DNA of 42,974 bases from Lachnospiraceae bacterium (lineage in GTDB: Bacteria; Bacillota; Clostridia; Lachnospirales; Lachnospiraceae). The stretch covers positions 1 to 42,974 of the forward strand of contig JAEEXG010000017.1 of the NCBI GenBank assembly GCA_016291405.1, read 5' to 3'. A program made the position numbers and the translations under genes. Of the stretch, positions 1 to 7,179 are shown piece after piece (within the stretch, counting starts at the first letter, position 1; each line of letters starts with the position of its first letter). Below the pieces are notes generated by a model, which did not search any database, was not told the origin of the DNA, and worked only from the letters and a program-made list of their open reading frames with translations.

Positions 1-17
1 ATATAATTTACCGCTCA

Positions 18-965
18 TTAAAGATTAAGCCCCTTATCTTCGCTGCATCCAAGGACAATATTTAAACACTGAACAGCCGCGCCTGAAGCGCCTTTTCCAA
101 GGTTATCAAAACGTGTCATGATTAAAGCTCTTTCATCATTTCCCGTTACATATATTTCAATTCCGTCCCAACCGGATTTAGCGTCTGAAAAAAGAACACT
201 GCCTTCTTTTTCTTCTTCCTTAAAAGGCATCACGCGTACAAACTTTTCATCTTTATAATAATCAGCCAAAAAGTCTCTTAATTCTTCAGGCGTTTTCTTT
301 TTGTTTAAAAGCTTTGTATAAACAGGAATCTCAACTATCATTCCCGAATAGTAATTTGTGGTTAAAGGAGCAAACAAAGGCTCTGTATCAAGCCCCGTAA
401 TCGCCTTCATTTCCTTTAAGTGCTTATGGCTTTGGGTAAGACCGTAGACTCTTGCACTGTCAAATTTTTTGTCTCTTCCCTCTTCTTCGTAGGCGCCTAT
501 AAGCTTCTTGCCGCCTCCGCTATAGCCTGAGATTGCAAAAATGCTTACAGGGTAGTCTTTAGGCATGATACCTTCTTTTACTAAGGGGTAAGCAGCCATA
601 ATAAAGCCTGTTGCGTAGCATCCGGGCACTGCGATTCTTTTTGAAGTCTTTATCTTTTCTCTATGTTCTTTTGAAAGTTCGGGGCATCCGTAAGCCCAGC
701 CTTCCAATGTTCTGTGAGCTGTGGATGTATCGATGATAACCGTGTTGTCGTTTTCGACCATTTCTGCTGCCTCAATTGCCGCAGCATCAGGAAGGCAAAG
801 AAACGTAATGTCTGATTGGTTAATCATTTTCTTTATTTCCGCAGGGTCTTTTCTAAGCTCGGGATCGATTTTAATAAGCTCTATGTCGTCCCTTCCTTCA
901 AATCTTTCGTTTATTCTAAGTCCTGTAGTTCCTTCACTTCCGTCAATAAATACTTTTTTCTTCAT
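18..965 (-). CDS. argC: N-acetyl-gamma-glutamyl-phosphate reductase
   Basis: NADPH-dependent reduction of N-acetylglutamyl phosphate to the semialdehyde, the third step of arginine synthesis, in the cytoplasm. The protein opens with the nucleotide-binding stretch KVFIDGSEGTTGLRI and has the catalytic-cysteine segment AVPGCYATGF. At about 315 residues, with this short N-terminus, it matches the type 2 ArgC group rather than the longer E. coli type. The open frame extends to a TTG at 977, but the ATG at 965 is preferred because GGAG lies six bases upstream of it. No other arginine gene is in the window; any partners would be downstream, beyond base 1. A terminator-like hairpin at 1040-1063 separates it from the preceding gene. 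Confidence 0.93.
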   Translation of the reverse strand: MKKKVFIDGSEGTTGLRINERFEGRDDIELIKIDPELRKDPAEIKKMINQSDITFLCLPDAAAIEAAEMVENDNTVIIDTSTAHRTLEGWAYGCPELSKEHREKIKTSKRIAVPGCYATGFIMAAYPLVKEGIMPKDYPVSIFAISGYSGGGKKLIGAYEEEGRDKKFDSARVYGLTQSHKHLKEMKAITGLDTEPLFAPLTTNYYSGMIVEIPVYTKLLNKKKTPEELRDFLADYYKDEKFVRVMPFKEEEKEGSVLFSDAKSGWDGIEIYVTGNDERALIMTRFDNLGKGASGAAVQCLNIVLGCSEDKGLNL

Positions 966-1039
966 CTTTGTCTCCAACAGTTTTCATTATCCCTAAAATT
1001 CACTCTTTTCACTTTATCATATCTTTAAAGAAAATAACA

Positions 1040-1072
1040 GGGCAGTCCGCTATAAGACTGCCCCATTTTTTT
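1040..1072 (-). terminator. Intrinsic terminator after the CE15-type esterase gene
   Basis: Perfect 8-bp inverted repeat, GGGCAGTC (1040-1047) with GACTGCCC (1056-1063), twelve bases downstream of the esterase stop codon. Read on the minus strand it is followed by a T-rich stretch. On the plus strand it is followed by a run of T at 1066-1072, so it could act in both directions. Confidence 0.75.
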
Positions 1073-1074
1073 GT

Positions 1075-4000
1075 TTAATTCATGCTTTTCTTTTTAAGAT
1101 AATATGCGTAGGATAAACCGCCGCCGATTACAATAATTGCCAGTATGCCCACTATCCAAGGCCATACCGCTTTGCTTGTAGGCTCTAAGTTTGTAAGAGG
1201 CACATCAGAATCTTCAATTGCCTGTTCCTTACTTTCTTCCTTAGTTTCTACAGAATCTGTCTTTGGAACTTCCGGTTCGCTTATTTCCTGCGTCGTTGTT
1301 TCAGTGGTTTCCACGGTTACTTCTTCAGGTTCTTCCTCAGTAGGTGTAACGGTAGTTACAGTATTTCTTTGAGGCAAAGCCGCTGCAGGCGCATTAGTAA
1401 CCTGAGCTGTTGTAGCCTGAGTTTGACTTTCTGTAACTCTGTCGTCATCATCATCGTCATCATCGGTTGATGCAGGGCTTGAAGAAACCACAGGGAACTT
1501 ATAGTTATACCAGCCGTCTTTTCCTTCTACACCGTCCTTACCGCCTGTGATTGTGTTAAATCCACCCCAGTAGTAATCGTAAGGGGTCTGAGTCTTATCA
1601 TTTGAAATCTTTAATGCGAAAGGATCCTGGTTTAAGTAAGAAGCTGTTCCTTCGCTCATGCTTGTGCCAAAGAAATAGTAATTTAAGTATTCGGCAGAAC
1701 GGCCTCTTTGAGCGCTGTCACTTCCGTGAGGATCGCCGGTCTTTAAGTTTCTAAGGTTAAACTTGATTAAATCATCGGCATTGAAGCCTAAGTTTCTATA
1801 AACCGATTTTGCAATTTCTGCAGATAAACAATCGCTTACACAACCGTCATTATAGTCGTTAACCGTGTTTTCAATAATGATAGCTCTTGGAGCAAGGGTA
1901 GCCACCAAATCGTTTTGGTCAAAGGGAAGACGTGTGCCGTAACCGTAGGCTCCATCTTCATACTCTGTAAAGTGACCGGGATTTAAGAAATGTCTAAATA
2001 ACTCTGTTGTGCGCACTCTGTTGTGCCTTACGGAGTGTGCCATAAGCTCTGTACCGCCTGCTACCTGATAAGAATCTACGCCTGCTCCTTCATAGGCAGT
2101 ACCGGTCCAGTCGTATTCCTGACCTCTGTATACATATCTCCAAGGAGATGTTCCGGTCGCTCCTGAAGCTCCGGGAATAACTACGTCGATTCTATCGTCA
2201 AATACACCCGCAACAAATGCACATTTACCATTAATTGAAAATCCTGTAACGGCATATTTATCTACATCAACGTCTTTAACCGCATTCTTATATGCTTCGT
2301 TTTCACTCTCCTCGCACATCTGAAGAGCGTCTATTATCAAAGAAACCTCCCAGGCTACCGCCATTTCATGGCTTACTTCTTTTAATGCGCCCTCTCCGTT
2401 TCTTGAATAAGGATAAAGGTCATAGAAGGTGTTTGATCTTTTTACCCAAGCGTAATCGTTTGTTCTGTTGTCTGAAACAATACCCGGTATTGCTATCTGA
2501 GCCAAGCCTGCCTTTTGATATGCATCTGTGGTGCCGTCAATATTTAAGACAATCGGAAGTTTCTTTCCTTCATGTCCGTTTGATGCAATTTGATCATCCG
2601 TAGGCATTGAAACTTCGAATGTTATGTCTTTACTCTTATTTCCTACTGTTACTTTTGCTGTAATGGAAATAGCGGTTTGTGTATAAGTGCCGTCTTCAAC
2701 ATATTTACCCTGTGAATTGCTCCAACGATACTTCTTTTCTCCTGCCTTATGGGCCTCAGCCTTTGTGATTTCAAGTTTGTCATATTCAGGCTTATAGCCG
2801 TATTCATAGAACTGGGCAAGGTCAAGGATTTCTTTTCTTCTTGCTTCCCACTCTGCATTGTTTGTAACTATTTTGTTGCTGTTAAAGAACTTGTAAGTAT
2901 TAGGAAGTGTATTCTGTCTCGGAAGGTCAGAAGGATCGGGATACCTTGTATCTGCCCACTTTAAGTTTTTAAGTGCATCCTTTAATTCCTTTGTGACGTT
3001 TCTTGCAATTTCTTTGTTCTTATAATTGCTTGAAAGAACCACTTTTCCCTTTTCAATAGCTGCGTCAAGTGCAGCCTGGGAATCAGGTGTGTATACGCCC
3101 TTAGGGAAAGCCAATGAATCGATATAATCAAGAGCTTTCTTTATGCCCCAGTCGCTGTATGCGAATTCTTCACCGTTCCAGCCTGTAAGGGTGATGGTGC
3201 CCCAGTCTACGGCTCTTGCATGTTCGTGGTCGTAATCCTTGTATAAAGAATCCTGATTATGGCTAAAGAAAATGTCTGCGCTCTTCTTTAATTCCGTTAC
3301 AGGAACTTCTATAAATTCAGGGATTTCTTCCTCCATGGGCTCTTCTTCGATTTGAGCCTCGTCTTCTACAGGTTCTACTTCTGCTTCTTCTGCGGTAGTT
3401 CCGATAACTGTTACGCTTGAAGTTCCTTGAGGGCCTTCATCTTCGTTTGAAGAAACATCTGCGTTATCTTTAAGCTCTTCTGCTTCCTGTTCTTCATCCT
3501 CAGAAGCGTTTTGGTCTTCTGAAGTTTCATCAGCCGCTTCGGTTTGATCCTCATTTTCTAAACCTGCATTGTCATCATTTTGTGACACATCGGTTTCTTC
3601 TATCTCTACTTCATTTTCTGATACATCATTTCCCGAAATATCGTTTTCGGATACTGCAGGCTTATAGTCGGGATTCTTAATCGTTTCATACTTTGTAATG
3701 ACATTGTTTAAGTCATTGATTTTTAAGTCCATTCCTATCTGAGTGCCGTTTGTCATTTCGGTATCTTCAATAGAAACAGCAATTTCAAGCACGTATCCTT
3801 CAGGCTTTTCTTCTTCATCATAGAAAATCTTTCCGGCCTTATCCTTTATGATATTCATATACTCAGGGCTTAAGGGATCTCCCAAAGGGCTTGAAAGTGA
3901 AGGAATATTATTATTTGCATAGTAATAAAGGTTTCCATCAATATCAATTGTCACAAGGCCCGCAGTGTCTGTTTCTGTAGGAGTCTTATCGTTAAATAAG

Positions 4001-4530
4001 TCAATTCCAAGCACCACGCTGTCTGCAGATTCTTTAGATTCTGTAACTGCCCATGTTGCCCAGAATCCTCCCAAGTGAGCGTAAGGATAAGTGGTAACAG
4101 ATGTTCCCGCAACTGCAGGATTACTTACAGCACCCTTCTTTGTGTTTTCATCAATTACCGGGTCTTTATCATATACAGTTATTCCAAGATATAGTGTAGG
4201 TCCGTCCCAGATTGCCCTTACTTCGCCTTTACTTTCAATCCGGTCAAGACCGTAGCCGTCTTTAAGCTTTAGATTTTCAATCAAAGCAGGCTCTGCGGTA
4301 AAATAAGCATCTTCAAGTTCTCCGTCTACCACGATTTCATCGGTAGTGAAAACCGCATCGATGCTTTTGGCAGGGTAGTTTTCGCTATCCCAGCCCATTT
4401 GGTGCTTCACGATGTTACTGTTTTTTTCAGTCGCAAAGCCCTTAGAATCTGCAAAGGCGCTTGTAGATAACAAGCATACGCTTAGCAGAGTGGCCATGAA
4501 AGCCACAAGTGTTTTCTTGCCTCTTTTCAT
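1075..4530 (-). CDS. Surface-anchored CE15-type glucuronoyl esterase with N-terminal CBM9-like domain
   Basis: Large exported enzyme of about 1151 residues, predicted to cut ester links between glucuronic acid on xylan and lignin or other alcohols (CE15 role). Order from the ATG at 4530 (GGGAGAGGA just upstream; the TTG five codons earlier is less likely): signal peptide 1-27 ending SAFA; CBM9-like beta-sandwich about 50-300; acidic Asn/Asp/Glu/Ser linker about 300-430; a helical segment; CE15 alpha/beta hydrolase about 560-990; an eight-Asp run near 1023; Thr/Glu-rich linker; one C-terminal membrane helix followed by KKKSMN. The candidate nucleophile is S765 in TGFSINGK and the candidate base is H935 in GDPHGS. 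LPFDQNDLVATLAPRA is typical of bacterial CE15. The nucleophile motif lacks the usual Arg after Ser. No LPXTG motif: the membrane helix is the anchor. The family call is sound; the substrate is inferred. Confidence 0.8.
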   Translation of the reverse strand: MKRGKKTLVAFMATLLSVCLLSTSAFADSKGFATEKNSNIVKHQMGWDSENYPAKSIDAVFTTDEIVVDGELEDAYFTAEPALIENLKLKDGYGLDRIESKGEVRAIWDGPTLYLGITVYDKDPVIDENTKKGAVSNPAVAGTSVTTYPYAHLGGFWATWAVTESKESADSVVLGIDLFNDKTPTETDTAGLVTIDIDGNLYYYANNNIPSLSSPLGDPLSPEYMNIIKDKAGKIFYDEEEKPEGYVLEIAVSIEDTEMTNGTQIGMDLKINDLNNVITKYETIKNPDYKPAVSENDISGNDVSENEVEIEETDVSQNDDNAGLENEDQTEAADETSEDQNASEDEEQEAEELKDNADVSSNEDEGPQGTSSVTVIGTTAEEAEVEPVEDEAQIEEEPMEEEIPEFIEVPVTELKKSADIFFSHNQDSLYKDYDHEHARAVDWGTITLTGWNGEEFAYSDWGIKKALDYIDSLAFPKGVYTPDSQAALDAAIEKGKVVLSSNYKNKEIARNVTKELKDALKNLKWADTRYPDPSDLPRQNTLPNTYKFFNSNKIVTNNAEWEARRKEILDLAQFYEYGYKPEYDKLEITKAEAHKAGEKKYRWSNSQGKYVEDGTYTQTAISITAKVTVGNKSKDITFEVSMPTDDQIASNGHEGKKLPIVLNIDGTTDAYQKAGLAQIAIPGIVSDNRTNDYAWVKRSNTFYDLYPYSRNGEGALKEVSHEMAVAWEVSLIIDALQMCEESENEAYKNAVKDVDVDKYAVTGFSINGKCAFVAGVFDDRIDVVIPGASGATGTSPWRYVYRGQEYDWTGTAYEGAGVDSYQVAGGTELMAHSVRHNRVRTTELFRHFLNPGHFTEYEDGAYGYGTRLPFDQNDLVATLAPRAIIIENTVNDYNDGCVSDCLSAEIAKSVYRNLGFNADDLIKFNLRNLKTGDPHGSDSAQRGRSAEYLNYYFFGTSMSEGTASYLNQDPFALKISNDKTQTPYDYYWGGFNTITGGKDGVEGKDGWYNYKFPVVSSSPASTDDDDDDDDRVTESQTQATTAQVTNAPAAALPQRNTVTTVTPTEEEPEEVTVETTETTTQEISEPEVPKTDSVETKEESKEQAIEDSDVPLTNLEPTSKAVWPWIVGILAIIVIGGGLSYAYYLKKKSMN
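1441..1464 (-). repeat. In-frame Asp codon run (eight GAY codons)
   Basis: Eight consecutive Asp codons (gtc/atc on the plus strand) in the linker between the CE15 domain and the C-terminal membrane anchor. A trinucleotide tract like this can gain or lose whole codons without breaking the frame. The mixed GAC/GAT codons should make it fairly stable. Confidence 0.7.
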
Positions 4531-4607
4531 TTTTTCCTCTCCCAATTCTTTTAGGCCGTCGTGCTAAGGCTCCGCCTTAAAGAAAAGGAAGTTTTATGGA
4601 TAAAGAA

Positions 4608-4634
4608 AGAGCCCCGTTAAAATAACGGGACTCT
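4608..4634 (-). terminator. Intrinsic terminator downstream of the GH4 gene
   Basis: Twelve-base arms, AGAGCCCCGTTA (4608-4619) and TAACGGGACTCT (4623-4634), pair with a single mismatch and a three-base loop. On the minus strand the stem is followed by CTTTCTTT, a modest U tract. No convincing separate promoter was found between this stem and the esterase start at 4530, so some read-through into the esterase gene is plausible. Confidence 0.65.
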
Positions 4635-4768
4635 GCCTACTTCAATTACTTTTTCCGGATGTAACCTTATACGCACTCAGGTCGATAATAGTTTATATGA
4701 AAAGGGTGCTATTCCCCTAATCACCGCATTAACCTTTGTGTCCCCATACACAAGATTCTTCTAACCCC

Positions 4769-6172
4769 TTATTTCCACCCGGTAGGTAAATACTTCTTTG
4801 TTGCTTCAATCATATCATCTGCAAGCTTTTCAATTTCTTTGTCAGATGCACGGCCCTTTACCAAGGGGTCGTTCTTGAATGCTTCATAAACAAGGCTCTT
4901 ATCATATGTAAGTGATGCCTTTAATATTCTTTCATGGTTCTCTACGTGAGGCTTAATAAGTGCCAATACGTTTTCAGGTATCTTTCCTGCAAATACAGGT
5001 CTTATTGCATCACGTTCAAATACTGCGTTTGTTTCAACAACTGCTTCTTTAGGCAAGTTTGAAATCTGAAGTGAAGTGTTTGGAATGTTTACGTTACTTA
5101 CCACTCTTTCAAGTCCGCAAAGTGCTTTGATAAGTAAGATTCCTTCTTCGCCTGTAGGCTCAAGCTTAACTTCTTCTTCGAAGGAAGCAAGCTTTCTTGC
5201 TCTTTCAAGTCTGTTCTTTAAATCCTGCTTTCTCCAGTCAACGCTTGTAAGACCGAAATCCCAACTTTCAACCGTTTCAGGATCCTTAAGATAAGAATCA
5301 CCGGGCATAAACTCTGCCAAGTGTCTGTCGCCTGCGGCTGCAATCAAGCCAAATCTTCTAAACAAATCCATCTTTACACGATGCTTACATGCAAAGCACT
5401 TGTTTGCCCAGTTTTCTGTATCGCTTGAGTCATATCCGTCAGCCATATGTTCATCAACGTACTTTTTGTAGATGGGGAAAAGATCGATTCCCTTATATGA
5501 TGCATAATCAAACCATGTAAAGTGGTTGATACCAAGTACGTTAACGTGAATGTCATGTCTGTCGATTGGTTCTTTAACGTATCCTTCCTTTTTAAGGATG
5601 CCTGCCAACACGTTCTGTGTACCGAATACTTCGTGGCAACATCCGAAAGCTTTGATTTCGGGGAATACGTGATAAAGAATCTTTACACAAAGTGTCATGG
5701 GATTTGTGTAGTTAATAACCCATGCATCGGGTGAATACTTCTTGATGGCTTCCGCAAATTCCACAAACATCGGAAGAGTTCTTAATGCTCTTATCATTCC
5801 TCCGGGGCCTGCTGTATCGCCTACTGACTGATAAATACCAAGTCTTTCGGGCATATGCACATCATAAGCCATTTCATCAAAGGTTCCGGGCATTATTGAA
5901 ATTACCACGAAATCCGCTCCCGTAAGAGCATCCTTTAAAGTATCAAATACTTCGTATTTCCACTTTCCTACAGCTTCTTTCTTTTCGCTGATATGATTAC
6001 CGATTATAGCGTTGTTTTCACTTGCCTTTCTATCGATATCATAAAGTCTGATGGTTCCCGACATTCTTTCTTCTCTGGCAAGGTCTGTCATGAAGGTCCA
6101 AGCCCATCCTCTTGAGCCACCGCCGATGTAGGCGATAGTTACATCTTTTACTTTGTTTTCAAAATATTTCAT
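4769..6172 (-). CDS. GH4 family NAD-dependent glycosidase, alpha-galacturonidase (LplD-like)
   Basis: Cytoplasmic exo-glycosidase using the NAD/Mn-dependent oxidation-elimination mechanism of GH4. The Rossmann start VTIAYIGGGSRGWAW, NYTNPM, and the metal-site Cys-Cys-His at 178-180 (GCCHEVFG) are all visible. The overall pattern (YQSVGDTAGPGG, NVLGINHFTW, AAGDRHLAEF) matches Bacillus LplD-type alpha-galacturonidases as I recall them, more closely than MelA or AglA. Likely substrates are alpha-linked galacturonic acid residues from pectin fragments. Length 467 is normal for the family and there is no signal peptide. The gene diverges from an AraC regulator at 6291. On its own side only a TATACT-like -10 without a good -35 is seen, which fits activation by that regulator. 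Substrate specificity is inferred from sequence resemblance. Confidence 0.85.
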   Translation of the reverse strand: MKYFENKVKDVTIAYIGGGSRGWAWTFMTDLAREERMSGTIRLYDIDRKASENNAIIGNHISEKKEAVGKWKYEVFDTLKDALTGADFVVISIMPGTFDEMAYDVHMPERLGIYQSVGDTAGPGGMIRALRTLPMFVEFAEAIKKYSPDAWVINYTNPMTLCVKILYHVFPEIKAFGCCHEVFGTQNVLAGILKKEGYVKEPIDRHDIHVNVLGINHFTWFDYASYKGIDLFPIYKKYVDEHMADGYDSSDTENWANKCFACKHRVKMDLFRRFGLIAAAGDRHLAEFMPGDSYLKDPETVESWDFGLTSVDWRKQDLKNRLERARKLASFEEEVKLEPTGEEGILLIKALCGLERVVSNVNIPNTSLQISNLPKEAVVETNAVFERDAIRPVFAGKIPENVLALIKPHVENHERILKASLTYDKSLVYEAFKNDPLVKGRASDKEIEKLADDMIEATKKYLPTGWK

Positions 6173-6196
6173 TTTACATGTCCTCTTTTCTTTATG

Positions 6197-6225
6197 TAGA
6201 CATTCTATAGTAAAAATAGTATAAT
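6197..6225 (+). promoter_or_regulatory. Promoter of the araC-type gene at 6291
   Basis: TAGACA (6197-6202), 17 bases, TATAAT (6220-6225) on the plus strand, giving a leader of about 58 bases with AAGGAGG before the ATG. Three direct copies of ATAGT start at 6207, 6216 and 6224, spaced 9 and 8 bases. They overlap both this promoter and the presumed GH4 promoter and could be regulator half-sites. Confidence 0.6.
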
Positions 6226-6290
6226 AGTCTTATTCTATTTTGCCTTTTTTAACTCATTTCAAACAATATTGACTTTTAAGGAGGCATTCC

Positions 6291-7178
6291 ATGCGTCAAA
6301 CATTATTTGAAGAATCTTTGGACGGAATAACAATCGATCGCGTCATTCGTGATTACGAGTACACCATGCCCACAAAGCATCTTCACGATGAATACGAAAT
6401 CTACTACCTTGTGGAAGGTGAGCGTTTTTACTTCATCGGAAGCCACACCTATCACATTAAAAAAGGCAATCTTGTTTTTGTTAACCGAAACGAAATTCAC
6501 AAAACCGGTATGGCATCAAGTTCTTATCACGACCGTATTTTAATTGAGTTTTCCGAAGAACCTTTTGCCACTTTCTTTTCACAGTTCGGTGACTTGGATA
6601 TTCGTGAATTTTTCCAGGCTCACGAAGGCGTCTTGGAAATTGAGCCAAGAGAGCAGCCCTTCGTTGAAAACCTCCTTATTGAAATTCAATCGGAAATCCA
6701 TCATAAGCTTCCGGGTTACAGGTTAAGCGTCATGAGCAAACTTGCCGCTTTATTAATCTACGCCGGAAGATATTCATCAAGGCACCAGGCCGTTCCTTCA
6801 AAGTCTTCCTCTGTTTCAAGGCATCAGAAGGTTGATTTGGTTGCCGATTATATCATGGATCATTGCTGTGAAAATCTCTCCCTTGAAACTTTGGCTTCAC
6901 ACTTCTACGTAAATAAGTGTTATCTAAGCCGTATTTTTAAGGAAGTAACAAGCTTTACCGTAAACGAATACATTAACTTTCACAGAATCAACAAAGCCCA
7001 AAAACTTTTAACTCAAACCTCAATGTCAATCACTGAGATAGCCGCCGAATGCGGCTACGAAAGCCTTACTTACTTTGAAAAGGTTTTCAGAAACTTCCGT
7101 GAAATCTCTCCTTTAAAGTACCGTACGCTTTACAAAGAAAGCACACGTAAGAGAATCACCAAGGGTGATGACATGTAG
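6291..7178 (+). CDS. AraC family transcriptional regulator
   Basis: Predicted sugar-responsive DNA-binding protein of 295 residues. The N-terminal half (about 15-85) is a cupin-like sensor, with HLHDEYEIYYLVEGERFYFI and KKGNLVFVNRNEIHKT. The C-terminal half has the two helix-turn-helix units of the family: LSLETLASHFYVNKCYLSRIF and SITEIAAECGYESLTYFEKVF, then the SPLKYR close. An AAGGAGG ribosome site lies seven bases before the ATG. It diverges from the GH4 galacturonidase gene and ends one base before the glycosidase gene that closes the import operon at 7180-12475, so it may control either or both. The inducer is unknown. Confidence 0.9.
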   Translation: MRQTLFEESLDGITIDRVIRDYEYTMPTKHLHDEYEIYYLVEGERFYFIGSHTYHIKKGNLVFVNRNEIHKTGMASSSYHDRILIEFSEEPFATFFSQFGDLDIREFFQAHEGVLEIEPREQPFVENLLIEIQSEIHHKLPGYRLSVMSKLAALLIYAGRYSSRHQAVPSKSSSVSRHQKVDLVADYIMDHCCENLSLETLASHFYVNKCYLSRIFKEVTSFTVNEYINFHRINKAQKLLTQTSMSITEIAAECGYESLTYFEKVFRNFREISPLKYRTLYKESTRKRITKGDDM

Positions 7179-7179
7179 T

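Noticed and set aside
2292-2603. 103-codon plus-strand open frame inside the esterase gene
   Set aside because: It is a frame shadow of a conserved CE15 domain, without a ribosome site or recognisable features.
4569-4582. Short TAAGGC/GCCTTA palindrome before the esterase gene as an operator
   Set aside because: The arms are only 5-6 bases, no promoter was found beside it and no second copy was seen.
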